DNA of 37,276 bases, taken from assembly GCA_016297325.1 (NCBI GenBank), contig JAEDGW010000013.1, positions 1 through 37,276 of the forward strand, given 5' to 3'. The position numbers were made by a program, and so were the translations under genes. The stretch comes from Coprococcus sp. GTDB taxonomy: Bacteria; Bacillota; Clostridia; Lachnospirales; Lachnospiraceae. Under the pieces are notes generated by a model. That model worked only from the letters and a program-made list of their open reading frames with translations, had not been told where the DNA came from and searched no databases. Numbering within the stretch: the stretch's first letter is position 1; every line of letters starts with the position of its first letter. Of this stretch, positions 1 to 7,983 are shown in pieces.

Positions 1-756
1 ATAAAGACTTCCGGACTGTACGGAGCTGGTGTGCTCGGCTATGTGTCAAATATGGGGGATAACTGGACTGTAAATGTTGAAGGCTGTACAAATACAGGAG
101 ATATTGATGCGAAGAGCAATGCCGGGGGAATTGTATGTTTCACATATTTCCCAAGCGAGAAAAATGCTGAAGGCGGTGATGCCCAGACATCATTTGACAT
201 AAAGAACTGCAAGAACAGTGGAAACATTACTTCTAAATCAATAAACGGATATATCGGCGGAATCATGGCTGTCGATGGTCTCATGGGAACAAAAGTTGTG
301 GTCAGTGGCTGCGACAACACAGGGGATCTGTCATTTACGGATGGATGGTCGTTGGACAAGGATGAGATATCCAATTATGTAAATGACTATGGAGAGATCA
401 GCAATGGATTTACACTCTCAGTTATGGCAGGAGGTATAATAGGAAGGATCGGCCAGTCAGTATTTCTTTCAACGGATGCGGACACTCCTGATGCCTCGAA
501 GATAAACGCAGAAAATGCACTTGTTCAGATAAATGACTGCAGTAGCACTGGAAAACTCAGCTATGCCCAGCCGGCTAAGGGTGACGATGTGACTGATGAG
601 CAGTACAATAAAATAATGGAGAACTACAGGAAGGTGAGTCTGGGCGGTATACTTGGTGACTGTTCTTGTAAAGGCTCTTATAGTGTAAGTTTCAGCAACT
701 GTACCCATAATGCAGAGCGCGGAGTGGGAAATACAGACCTTCCAGATATAAAGTGA
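1..756 (+). CDS. Surface-type Cys/Gly repeat protein, C-terminal fragment
   Basis: The reading frame is open from base 1, so this is the 3' part of a larger gene whose start lies outside the window; the last codon is followed by TGA at 754-756. The visible ~251 residues hold degenerate repeats of the form C-x-N-T/S-G-x-(I/L) followed by a glycine pair (for example GCTNTGDI...AGGIV, NCKNSGNI...GGIM, GCDNTGDL...GGII, DCSSTGKL...GGIL). This resembles GLUG/beta-helix repeats in large exported proteins of gut Clostridia. No LPXTG motif, membrane anchor or cell-wall-binding module is seen at the C-terminus, so any anchor would have to be upstream. Ligand and function are unknown. An exported beta-helical surface protein is inferred from the repeat pattern only. 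Confidence 0.7.
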   Translation: MKTSGLYGAGVLGYVSNMGDNWTVNVEGCTNTGDIDAKSNAGGIVCFTYFPSEKNAEGGDAQTSFDIKNCKNSGNITSKSINGYIGGIMAVDGLMGTKVVVSGCDNTGDLSFTDGWSLDKDEISNYVNDYGEISNGFTLSVMAGGIIGRIGQSVFLSTDADTPDASKINAENALVQINDCSSTGKLSYAQPAKGDDVTDEQYNKIMENYRKVSLGGILGDCSCKGSYSVSFSNCTHNAERGVGNTDLPDIK

Positions 757-954
757 TGATATATTTGGGGTTAGACTGTAATATACATTGTAATTTTTAT
801 TCTAAGGTTTGATGAATAGCTGGATATACAGCGGATAAGAGTGCTATTATATATTGGAACGTATTTGTGAGTGTGCATCTCATCGTGGCTGTACATGACG
901 GTGAATGTCAGCAAGATGTGAGCATGTCGTAGCATATAACAGGAGGATAAGATC

Positions 955-1338
955 ATGGCACTTATAAAAGGAATACATCACGTGGCACTCAAATGCTCGG
1001 ATGCAGAGGAATACAGGAAAGTAGCAGAGTTTTACAGAGACATACTTGGACTTTCTGTTGCGAGAAGCTGGGATGGCGGAATCATGTTCGATACCGGAGA
1101 TGGAATAATCGAAGTTTTTGACGATGGAGAGGCACCTCTTCCGCAGGGCAATATAAGACATTTTGCATTTGCCACGGATGATGTGGATGCCTGCGTCCTG
1201 GCAGTCAGAAATGCAGGATATGAGGTATTCGTAGAGCCGAAGGACATAGAGATCCAGTCGGATCCAAAGTTCCCTGCAAGGATCGCATTCTGCCGTGGCC
1301 CGCTTGGCGAGGAGATAGAATTCTTCTGTGAGAAGTGA
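955..1338 (+). CDS. VOC (glyoxalase/dioxygenase-fold) family protein
   Basis: A 127-residue protein with the vicinal-oxygen-chelate fold pattern. It opens with GIHHVALKCSD, followed by an EFYRDILGLS segment, and closes with PLGEEIEFF. Four residues placed as in metal-binding VOC enzymes are visible: H8/H9, E53 (in IIEVF), H69 (in IRHFAF) and E122, suggesting one divalent metal site per repeat pair or dimer. Members of the family include glyoxalase I, fosfomycin-resistance proteins and ring-cleavage dioxygenases; sequence alone does not choose between them, and the length fits the small lactoylglutathione-lyase-like group. The start is set by an AGGAGG-type site about 10 bases upstream. It is followed 35 bases later by a DUF4186 gene and may be co-transcribed with it. 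Confidence 0.85.
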   Translation: MALIKGIHHVALKCSDAEEYRKVAEFYRDILGLSVARSWDGGIMFDTGDGIIEVFDDGEAPLPQGNIRHFAFATDDVDACVLAVRNAGYEVFVEPKDIEIQSDPKFPARIAFCRGPLGEEIEFFCEK

Positions 1339-1373
1339 TGAAGTGTTGTAGAGATTTTCTGCTATAAATTTAC

Positions 1374-1841
1374 ATGGAGATGATACGGTTGACAAAGGAA
1401 GAGTGGTATACCCAGCTTTTTGAGCGCCTGGGGAGGTCGAAATTCCGCAGTGGATTTCATCTGACCGGGAAGGATATCGACTATATACATGAAAAAGGGC
1501 TAGATACCATCAGGCAGCACGCCAGGGATTTCATAGCACAGAGGGAAGCTCCGGCCTTTATACCAAATGATGGCAAACAGACGCCCATGCGTGGACATCC
1601 GGTGTTTGTGGCACAGCATGCAACGGCTACGTGCTGCCGTGAATGCATACGTAAGTGGCACACATTTGCACCGGGAGTGGAGCTTGGGCCAAGGCAGCAG
1701 GAGTACCTGGTGGATGTCATCATGACCTGGATAGAGAGGGAGCTGGCGGCCGCAGGTGAGAAAGTGGCAGAAGAAGCAGCGGATGAAGAGACAGTGACAT
1801 CACAGACTGGAAAAGTGATGACAGATAAGATAAAACAGTGA
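1374..1841 (+). CDS. DUF4186 family protein
   Basis: A 155-residue soluble protein matching what I know of DUF4186: a FRSGFHLTGKDIDYI segment, a GLDTIRQHARDFI helix, a GHPVFVAQHATATCCREC segment and a W-x-x-F-x-x-G-x-x-L tail. The paired cysteines and histidines (H-A-T-A-T-C-C-R-E-C) suggest a possible metal site, but the family has no established function. The C-terminal ~25 residues are a charged low-complexity tail. No signal peptide or membrane segment is present. The ATG is 35 bases after the VOC gene; the ribosome site is weak (GGAG overlaps the first codons), so translational coupling or a slightly later start (Met3) is possible. Confidence 0.75.
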   Translation: MEMIRLTKEEWYTQLFERLGRSKFRSGFHLTGKDIDYIHEKGLDTIRQHARDFIAQREAPAFIPNDGKQTPMRGHPVFVAQHATATCCRECIRKWHTFAPGVELGPRQQEYLVDVIMTWIERELAAAGEKVAEEAADEETVTSQTGKVMTDKIKQ

Positions 1842-1856
1842 TAAAAATGTATATTT

Positions 1857-1898
1857 TCTACCACAGGTGTAATGACAAATGAGTATACTTGTGGTAGA
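1857..1898. other. Hairpin without a T-run
   Basis: Inverted repeat with arms TCTACCACAGGTGTA and its near-complement TATACTTGTGGTAGA, lying just after the DUF4186 stop. It lacks a downstream T-tract, so it is not a clear intrinsic terminator; it may be an RNA processing or stability element or a DNA-binding site. Confidence 0.4.
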
Positions 1899-1995
1899 GT
1901 ACAGCTTAGGTGGTCAAATAAAAGGATCAAGACGCACCAATAAATAATGACTAAAAAGAGGAACCCGGAAGGGATAGTCAGGAAAGGAATGAATC

Positions 1996-2163
1996 ATGCA
2001 GAGTATAGTTTTCGCTGGACATATAAGACTAGATTATAATTTTGATATGGCAGATCAGATGATGAACAGTAATGATCCGCGCCAGACATATATGTACTCA
2101 TATGGTACAGGGCGAAAGCTTATCGGACGTGATTTTTCAGACGTGCTGACCAGACAGCCTTAG
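1996..2163 (+). CDS. Small hypothetical protein (55 aa)
   Basis: An ATG-started frame of 55 codons preceded by a GGAAAGGA ribosome-site-like stretch about nine bases upstream. The product begins MQSIVFAGHIRL and is rich in Asp, Tyr and Met in its first half, with no signal peptide or membrane segment. It sits alone between DUF4186 and a strong terminator at 2228-2278, which suggests that something here is transcribed rightward and stopped. I do not recognise the protein. It may be real, or simply the spacer before the terminator; the good ribosome site and terminator placement favour a gene. Confidence 0.4.
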   Translation: MQSIVFAGHIRLDYNFDMADQMMNSNDPRQTYMYSYGTGRKLIGRDFSDVLTRQP

Positions 2164-2227
2164 TGAACATACGGGGCTGGAACCGGAGCCGGGAGCGTTT
2201 ATAGATTTGAATCATGTTGTATGTAGA

Positions 2228-2278
2228 ACGTCCATTCATATGAGTATTGCCGGATATTCATATGGATGGGCGTTTTTT
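2228..2278 (+). terminator. Intrinsic terminator after the small ORF
   Basis: An 18-bp hairpin (ACGTCCATTCATATGAGT against ATTCATATGGATGGGCGT, with wobble pairs) is followed by six T's. It ends rightward transcription before the XRE gene. The rest of the 1842-2387 gap holds only the 1857 hairpin and the small ORF. Confidence 0.85.
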
Positions 2279-2387
2279 GTGTGTTTGGGGAAGTAAATTG
2301 TTTTTAGGAAGAAATTATTTGAGGTAAAAGAGAAGGTTATCGCGCAGCTCATGATGGCTGGCGCATCTATATCAGGAGGGAAATATT

Positions 2388-2642
2388 ATGTGTGGTATAC
2401 CAACAATAGATATGGTAGGAACCGGTAGAAATATTGTAAAGCTCAGGGAAAGTGCAGGCATGTCGGTTAGAGACCTGCAGGATATATTCGGATTTGCCAC
2501 TCCGAATGCGATATACAAGTGGCAGAAAGGTCTGGCTATGCCGACGGTTGACAATCTTATCATACTGGCAGCGATATTTGGTGTGTCTGTGGATGAGATC
2601 ATCGCAGTGAATGTATGCACCGCAGCCAGGATAAGTGCATGA
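2388..2642 (+). CDS. XRE-family helix-turn-helix regulator
   Basis: An 84-residue DNA-binding protein with one HTH_3-type domain. MSVRDLQDIFGF forms the first helices, ATPNAIYKWQKG the recognition segment, and MPTVDNLIILAAIFGVSVDEI the conserved tail. It has an unusual N-terminal extension (MCGIPTIDMVGTGRN) and no effector or oligomerisation domain. Start chosen from the AGGAGGG site six bases upstream. It stands 42 bases before the CapA-like gene, in the same direction, and could regulate or be co-transcribed with it; targets cannot be read from sequence. Confidence 0.85.
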   Translation: MCGIPTIDMVGTGRNIVKLRESAGMSVRDLQDIFGFATPNAIYKWQKGLAMPTVDNLIILAAIFGVSVDEIIAVNVCTAARISA

Positions 2643-2702
2643 TTGTTCGAGGCTGAAATCTGAGGTATTATATGAGAATAAGATATGTACCGGGGATATG
2701 TG

Positions 2703-3971
2703 ATGATAATGAAAAAAATAAATCGAGCTCTTTTTATGAATATATTGCTGGCAATTCTGTGCCTGGCATTTGTATGTATGTATGGCTGTGAATTTACTAT
2801 AAAAGATGGGAAAAATAATACGGAATTGCAGTCAGCTGGTGATTCTGAAGACAATGATCTGGGCGGAGTTGAAAACGAAGCGCAGGATGGCAATTCAGTC
2901 ACGATCACATTTGTTGGTGATATCACCATGCATAAAAGGCAGATAGAGAAATATTATACAGGAGATGGCAGTTTTGATATAAGCAAGGGACTGGAGTATG
3001 TCTCGTCCTATCTTGATGACAGCGATTATACAGTTGGAAATCTGGAGACAACCTTTGCGGGACCTGGAAATGGACCGCATATGGATGCAATGGGCTATTC
3101 TGGTTTTCCAAACTTCAATTCTCCGGATGATCTTGCATACACATTGAAGGATGCGGGATTTGATATGCTGCAGACGGCAAATAACCACTGCATGGATACA
3201 GGACTTTCCGGGCTTATGAGGACGATTGATATCCTGGATGATGCGGGACTTAAGCATGTTGGGACTTCAAGGGATCAGAACGAGTGCGACAGCAGGTGTA
3301 TAGTTGATATAGGAGGAATAAAGTTTGGATTTGTGGCATACACGAGTGAGATCAACTCCAATTCATATGTAGAAGGCAAGCCTTATCTGTTCAATTCGCT
3401 GCATTCCTATGATGAAATATATGTATCAGAGTTATATGACAGGGTTGAGCAATTTAGGTCAGATGGCGTGGATATTGTCATTGCGCTTATGCACTGGGGA
3501 AATGAGTATGAAGAGATTCCAGATGATAAACAACGATCACTGGCCAAAGGATTGTTTGAACATGGTGTGGATGTGATCGTTGGAGGACATCCACATGAAG
3601 CTCAACCTGTGGAATGTCAGGTCGTTGGAAACGGACAGTGGCAGGAAAGAAAATGTTACGTGTTTTATTCCCTTGGGGACTTTCTGTCAGATGCGGTATA
3701 TGATGATGATGGAGTCAACAAGGATACAGGGCTTATAGCAAAAGTGACATTTGCAAGGCGGGAATCAACAGATGGAAAATCGTGCGAAGTAACGGACGTA
3801 TCCCTTATACCCACTCATATATATGAAAATGAAAATACAGTTGGAGTTGTCGCTGTGCCAGATGCGCTTGAAAAAAGAGAGTCTGGAGATAACACATATG
3901 ACTTCCTTTCGGATAAAGACTGGGAGCGAATTGAATATGCACAAAAAAATATCAACCTGGAAATTCAGTAA
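2703..3971 (+). CDS. CapA family lipoprotein (PgsA/CapA-type metallophosphatase fold)
   Basis: About 422 residues. A positively charged start and hydrophobic stretch lead into M-Y-G-C (Cys29 from this start), a plausible though imperfect lipobox, so the protein is probably a membrane-anchored lipoprotein. The body carries the CapA signatures: FVGDITMHKRQIEKYY, VGNLETT, ANNHCMDTG, ALMHWGNEYEEIPDDKQR and VDVIVGGHPHEAQP, giving the Asp/His/Asn metal-site pattern of a calcineurin-like phosphoesterase. In Bacillus such proteins take part in poly-gamma-glutamate capsule export or anchoring, but no capBC genes are here, so substrate is unknown. The start is the ATG behind a GGGGAT site; an upstream ATG at 2685 lacks one, and ATG 2709 is also possible. 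Its last codons form half of a terminator shared with the convergent gene. Confidence 0.8.
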   Translation: MIMKKINRALFMNILLAILCLAFVCMYGCEFTIKDGKNNTELQSAGDSEDNDLGGVENEAQDGNSVTITFVGDITMHKRQIEKYYTGDGSFDISKGLEYVSSYLDDSDYTVGNLETTFAGPGNGPHMDAMGYSGFPNFNSPDDLAYTLKDAGFDMLQTANNHCMDTGLSGLMRTIDILDDAGLKHVGTSRDQNECDSRCIVDIGGIKFGFVAYTSEINSNSYVEGKPYLFNSLHSYDEIYVSELYDRVEQFRSDGVDIVIALMHWGNEYEEIPDDKQRSLAKGLFEHGVDVIVGGHPHEAQPVECQVVGNGQWQERKCYVFYSLGDFLSDAVYDDDGVNKDTGLIAKVTFARRESTDGKSCEVTDVSLIPTHIYENENTVGVVAVPDALEKRESGDNTYDFLSDKDWERIEYAQKNINLEIQ

Positions 3972-4020
3972 GGATCCCTGTGTCAGGGATACGATATGAA
4001 AGTTTCCAGGTTGATATTTT
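3947..4020. terminator. Bidirectional terminator overlapping both convergent genes
   Basis: A perfect 17-bp inverted repeat (AAATATCAACCTGGAAA at 3947-3963, complement at 4003-4019) encloses a second perfect hairpin (ATCCCTG/CAGGGAT, about 3974-3990). A-run on the left and T-run on the right let it act on both strands. The left arm is the coding sequence of the final CapA residues. Confidence 0.8.
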
Positions 4021-4582
4021 ATTCTGCCTCAACGAGTCCCCAGCTTCCCCATTCCCACACTGTTTCTTTTCCGTCAGTGTCTGTCAGATGAATACGGTTC
4101 TTTGCGTCGATTGAGATTGAGCGCACGTTGATGCCGAGTGCTGAAGACATCCACAGTGGATCCAGGCGGTCTTCTCTCTGGGAATCCCAGTCGTATATGA
4201 AGATATGCTGTGTGAATTCGTCAGTATCTTCTGTTATCCATATGGGTTTGTATCTGTCGTAGCTGCCGCGTTTCCATGTCATCAGTATGATTTCCGGTGC
4301 ACCGTCTCTGTCGATGTCCTGGCAGAAAGCGTCTGAAACATACACTCCATCGGGGGTGTCATAAAGCAGGTTGTTGCTGCTGTCCGTTATAGTAAGCTTT
4401 TTCTTTTTGAGCGTGAATGTAACCTGTTCACTCCCGATGGTGTATGTATGTGTATATTTGTTCCATATGGCGAATGTGGAGATGTAGGCACCCTGTGACT
4501 TTAATACAAAATAGATACCTGTTCCAACTCCTATTCCCAGAATAAATGCTGTTATTAAAATAAGTATGCTTTTTTTTACCAT
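4019..4582 (-). CDS. Membrane-anchored hypothetical protein with an Asp-rich repeat motif
   Basis: A 187-residue protein. KKSILILITAFILGIGVG and following residues form a single N-terminal membrane segment, after which the rest should lie outside the cell. The exported part is mostly beta-like and contains CQDIDRDGAPEIILMTW, a D-x-D-x-D-G motif like that of VCBS/FG-GAP calcium-binding repeats, once only. The tail has several Trp residues (TVWEWGSWGLVEAE). Its start overlaps the end of the upstream DUF3160 gene by seven bases, so the two are translationally coupled and probably act together at the envelope. I do not recognise a named family. Confidence 0.7.
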   Translation of the reverse strand: MVKKSILILITAFILGIGVGTGIYFVLKSQGAYISTFAIWNKYTHTYTIGSEQVTFTLKKKKLTITDSSNNLLYDTPDGVYVSDAFCQDIDRDGAPEIILMTWKRGSYDRYKPIWITEDTDEFTQHIFIYDWDSQREDRLDPLWMSSALGINVRSISIDAKNRIHLTDTDGKETVWEWGSWGLVEAE

Positions 4583-7170
4583 TGGTTCGGCTGTATGATT
4601 TCGTTCTCCCAGTCAGGAACGTCCACCAGGCTTCCGAAGGTTCCGTCGTTCCTGTTGAATATTCCAAGCTGTTTTCTCCACTCTTCGTCGTTAAGACGAT
4701 TGCTTATAGGCTGTTCAAATTCATAATATGAATATACAGGCCCTGAGCACACATGAGGCTGTCCGTCTATAGGTACTATTACGTACATGTTATTGAATCT
4801 TCCTGTGCCGACTTCGAGACACGATCCATTTGGATCTGTTGCGATGTCTGCGATAATTGCAGCAGGAAATTCCTGGGTAGACAGGTGTTCTACACCGTCA
4901 ACGTCTTTGTATACCTCCTGCCAGAAGTGCTCAAGCTGACCGCCAAATGTGCGGATGAGGTCGTACTCTTCATCAGTAAGCGTTTCATTTTGAAGCTCTT
5001 TTTCTGCCATGGTTTTGCACTGGGTTGAGAGACCCAGAAGAATCGCCAGATTATCTCTGTCGGAATCTGACAGGTATCCATAGCTGTCCAGACCTGCTGA
5101 TGTGCAACTTACAAGATTAGCAAGCCTTGCGAACAATTCAGGTTCCGGTTCAACATATCCTCTGTCGTCAAGTACGGGTATATCACCACCACCCATCTCG
5201 GCAAGCATCTGCTTTGAATATAGTATGGTGTCATGTTTCAGCTCTGCATAGCTTCCCATAAATGTTGTGAGAGATTTTGTCTGCCATCTATCAGTCTGCA
5301 TGAACAGAGGATAGCCATCTCCTTTCTTTTCGAGGAGTGGGGTGAGAGTGTAAAGCCAGTTGGAATAAAGACTGGCATTCCATGTCTCAGGATCTGCATT
5401 CTGTATCTCAGATTGTATCTCAGACATATTCTCTGAATAATTTTCATAGTCGTATGCGCCCTGCTGCTTCAAAATGGCTGAGGCTTTCTCTGATCCCAGA
5501 GCTGATGGAAGGTCAAGTCCGCTAGGAAGCATTCTTCTTTCATTGCTGCTGTTTTCCTTCACATTCCTGTATGTGAGCCTCTGGAAAATGGATTCATCCA
5601 GGGAGAATCTCTGACCCATGAAGCGGTAGCCGAGAATCTTTTTTGCGGCCTCTTCGTCGGAGTCAGAGTCTTTTATAGGGACTGAATTGATCTGAGGTGG
5701 ATCAAGTTTTGCAGTTTCATCTTTGTATTTATTCCAACCGTCTGTGTTTGTTATTATATCGTTTAGAGAAGCATTCTTGCCATAGGCGTCTTCTATGACC
5801 GGCATATACTCATAGTACCCGCTGTCGTCGGATGCTCCAGCAAAGAAGCTGGTTACTGTGTATATAGATTCCCAGTCGGACAGACAGTTGTCATTCATGG
5901 CGATGGTCATAAGAAGTGCAGACTTGTTCATGTCGTCGTCATTCTGAGCAAAATTTCTTCTTCCATACCACATCATTGTCTTGAAATATCTGGTGAGATC
6001 CTCGGATTCTGTGTAATATCCTCTGGCTGTATATTGTGAATAGTCTTCATCCAATTCAAACAGAGGAGATGGGTGGAGTCCATCGCTGGCTTCAATCAGC
6101 TGTATTTCCTGATCTACTATGGATTCTACATCAGATGGGATTTGGCTGTCTGGATCCAAGCATTTGGCGGCAACGCTGAAATAAGCAAGGTTTGTATATG
6201 CGGCTTTCTCCCAATCGGTTCCCTTGGCTGTATTGTACTGTTCTTCTGTGGCTGCAAGCATGGAGTTGGTCATGTCCGCAAGAGTGGATGCAAGGTAATT
6301 CCGCTCCGTGTTTTTTAGCAGATGGCTGAAGTACAGGTGATACGTATGCATCATTGAGTCAGTAGTGATAAAGTTTGCATAGTAGTTATATCTGTTACTT
6401 TCATAGAGCTCAAATGCTTCGTTGTAGTAGCCGGTAGTGATAACACAGTAATCCTGTGATAATACATTTTTGGCGTCGTCATTCATATATGTGACCATGT
6501 CATAGTTTGCAAGATCACTGAGATCTGATTTTACAGAGTACGCGTCTACACTTGGAACTACAGACGATCCACCGCCGGTCTGAATGATGGTAGGACGTTT
6601 GAGCGCTTGGATAGCTGTGATCGGATCAGGTTTCTTGTCGTCTGACGAATTTGAGTTGTCATTCTTGTTATCATCTGTGGCTGCACCGGAATTTGCAGAA
6701 TAATTGTCCCCATTGTTTTTACCCGATGAATTATTGCTGCCCAGCATTTCCGGCAGAAGCAGAACTACTGCTATGGCTACAATCACTATGATTGCTGCAC
6801 CTGCGATGAAGACAGGGAGCAGGCTGCCTTCGGAAGATGAAGATTTAGTGAAAGTATTTTGCTGGTTTGATTGCTGATACTGGTCTTGCTGACCGTACTG
6901 GTTTGATTGCTGATACTGGCCTTGCTGACCGTACTGGTTTGATTGCTGATACTGGTCTTGCTGGCCGTACTGGTTTGACTGCTGATACTGATCCTGCTGT
7001 CCGTACTGGTTTGGCTGCTGATACTGGCTTTGCTGACCGTATTGGTTTGATTGCTGATATTGGTTTTGCTGGTTGTACTGGTGTTCCTGCTGGTTTTGGA
7101 AAATTGTTCCGCAGTGATAACAGTAAGCAGAGTTGTCAGGAATGTCATTCCCGCACATTGGACATTTCAT
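4576..7170 (-). CDS. DUF3160 protein with N-terminal zinc ribbon and Q/N/Y repeat region
   Basis: About 864 residues. The order is: zinc ribbon (CPMCGN and CYHCGT, Cys3/6/17/20); a low-complexity tract at residues 31-105 made of a 12-residue unit (QYGQQDQYQQSN and variants) six times over; one membrane segment around 117-141; an Asn/Asp/Ser-rich linker; then a large domain resembling DUF3160, with MHTYHLYFSHLLKNTE and a conserved C-terminal FNNMYVIVP. The ribbon and repeats would be cytoplasmic and the large domain extracellular, inferred from the single membrane segment. The start at 7170 is set by a GGAGGG site; a longer reading frame upstream lacks one. DUF3160 has no established activity. 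It forms a two-gene unit with the small protein at 4019-4582. Confidence 0.8.
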   Translation of the reverse strand: MKCPMCGNDIPDNSAYCYHCGTIFQNQQEHQYNQQNQYQQSNQYGQQSQYQQPNQYGQQDQYQQSNQYGQQDQYQQSNQYGQQGQYQQSNQYGQQDQYQQSNQQNTFTKSSSSEGSLLPVFIAGAAIIVIVAIAVVLLLPEMLGSNNSSGKNNGDNYSANSGAATDDNKNDNSNSSDDKKPDPITAIQALKRPTIIQTGGGSSVVPSVDAYSVKSDLSDLANYDMVTYMNDDAKNVLSQDYCVITTGYYNEAFELYESNRYNYYANFITTDSMMHTYHLYFSHLLKNTERNYLASTLADMTNSMLAATEEQYNTAKGTDWEKAAYTNLAYFSVAAKCLDPDSQIPSDVESIVDQEIQLIEASDGLHPSPLFELDEDYSQYTARGYYTESEDLTRYFKTMMWYGRRNFAQNDDDMNKSALLMTIAMNDNCLSDWESIYTVTSFFAGASDDSGYYEYMPVIEDAYGKNASLNDIITNTDGWNKYKDETAKLDPPQINSVPIKDSDSDEEAAKKILGYRFMGQRFSLDESIFQRLTYRNVKENSSNERRMLPSGLDLPSALGSEKASAILKQQGAYDYENYSENMSEIQSEIQNADPETWNASLYSNWLYTLTPLLEKKGDGYPLFMQTDRWQTKSLTTFMGSYAELKHDTILYSKQMLAEMGGGDIPVLDDRGYVEPEPELFARLANLVSCTSAGLDSYGYLSDSDRDNLAILLGLSTQCKTMAEKELQNETLTDEEYDLIRTFGGQLEHFWQEVYKDVDGVEHLSTQEFPAAIIADIATDPNGSCLEVGTGRFNNMYVIVPIDGQPHVCSGPVYSYYEFEQPISNRLNDEEWRKQLGIFNRNDGTFGSLVDVPDWENEIIQPNQW
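6865..7080 (-). repeat. 36-bp in-frame tandem repeat (six units)
   Basis: Six near-identical 36-base units encode the Q/N/Y-rich 12-residue repeats of the DUF3160 protein. Unit-to-unit differences are mostly single codons (D, G, S or P positions). There are no spacers. Such an array can change length by slippage. Confidence 0.9.
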
Positions 7171-7218
7171 AGGCTCCCTCCTCATAATATCTTTTTTGTA
7201 TACTGCATAGATAATTAA

Positions 7219-7247
7219 ATTATCCAGGCAAAACACAGTGTTGTCAA
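7219..7247 (-). promoter_or_regulatory. Minus-strand promoter for the DUF3160 unit
   Basis: On the minus strand, TTGACA (7247-7242) and GATAAT (7224-7219) are separated by exactly 17 bases, a near-consensus sigma-A promoter. The start of transcription would be near 7212, giving a leader of about 40 bases. Confidence 0.7.
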
Positions 7248-7358
7248 ATGTTATTTATGACATACCGTAGTTAATTTATTGCAGCCAGTTGGAAAATTAA
7301 AATAAAATGGTAACCCGGAATTAAGTTCTAAATTTTACAAAAAACACAAATTTGGTAG

Positions 7359-7389
7359 TTGACTTGGAGTAAACTCCAGGTGATATATT
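7359..7389 (+). promoter_or_regulatory. MerR-type operator/promoter
   Basis: TTGACT (7359-7364) and TATATT (7384-7389) are 19 bases apart, the overlong spacing that MerR-family activators correct by DNA distortion. Centred in the spacer is a perfect dyad, TGGAGT-AA-ACTCCA (7365-7378). From memory this closely resembles operators of the NmlR/AdhR branch. It lies about 83 bases before the merR-like start and most likely serves merR and the downstream enzyme. Confidence 0.8.
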
Positions 7390-7471
7390 CAATGTAACAT
7401 ATAGTGTATGGTGTGAGTGCACATAGCTATAAGTGAAGAAGATTTCTTGGAATTAGGAAAGAGGTGGCAAT

Positions 7472-7867
7472 ATGACTATCAAAGAAGTAAGTGAAAAGTT
7501 TGATATCACTGCTGATACCCTAAGATATTATGAGAGAGTGGGACTTATCCCTCCTGTAGCGAGAAATGCCAGTGGCAACAGGGATTATCAGGAAAATGAT
7601 GTCAGCTGGGTTGAACACACTGTATGCATGAGAAATGCTGGTGTTCCGATAGAGGCGCTTATTGAATATGTAAAACTGGTCCAGATGGGAGATGTTACAT
7701 TTGGTGCAAGGCTTGATCTCCTTAAGGAGCAGTATGAGAAACTTGAGGAGCAGAGAAAACAGATCGAAGCCACCATGGATAGATTACATTACAAGATATC
7801 CAAATATGAGGAGGCCGTGAAGACCGGCAAGCTTGTATGGGACGGAAAAATTACCGATTGTGAATGA
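7472..7867 (+). CDS. MerR-family regulator, NmlR/AdhR-like
   Basis: A 131-residue protein. The N-terminal winged helix is standard MerR (TIKEVSEKFDITADTLRYYERVGLIPP then R-N-A-S-G-N-R-D-Y), and residues ~80-118 form the dimerising coiled coil. There is no metal-binding loop or large drug-binding domain. A single cysteine in the hinge region, Cys52 (HTVCMRNAG), matches the position of the conserved Cys of Bacillus AdhR, where it senses thiol-reactive aldehydes; this is knowledge of the family, and sensing here is inferred. A GAGGTGG site precedes the ATG. The 19-bp-spacer operator upstream implies autoregulation, and the TPP enzyme follows in the same direction. Confidence 0.9.
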   Translation: MTIKEVSEKFDITADTLRYYERVGLIPPVARNASGNRDYQENDVSWVEHTVCMRNAGVPIEALIEYVKLVQMGDVTFGARLDLLKEQYEKLEEQRKQIEATMDRLHYKISKYEEAVKTGKLVWDGKITDCE

Positions 7868-7983
7868 CAGATGCATAATCTGGAGCATGTATGGATGTAA
7901 ATGGAAAGACAGATCAAAGAGCGGTAATGCATTATGTTAATGCGAGGCAATGTACTATGTTAAAACAGGAGGATAAAGAAAAA

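Noticed and set aside
6865..7080. Regular 36-bp repeat resembling a CRISPR array
   Set aside because: Units are contiguous with no unique spacers, keep one reading frame inside a long gene and differ at single codons, so this is a protein-coding tandem repeat.
6867..7172. Plus-strand open frame with a repeated DTGLA-type pattern
   Set aside because: It is the antisense image of the Q/N/Y repeats of the DUF3160 gene; no ribosome site supports it.
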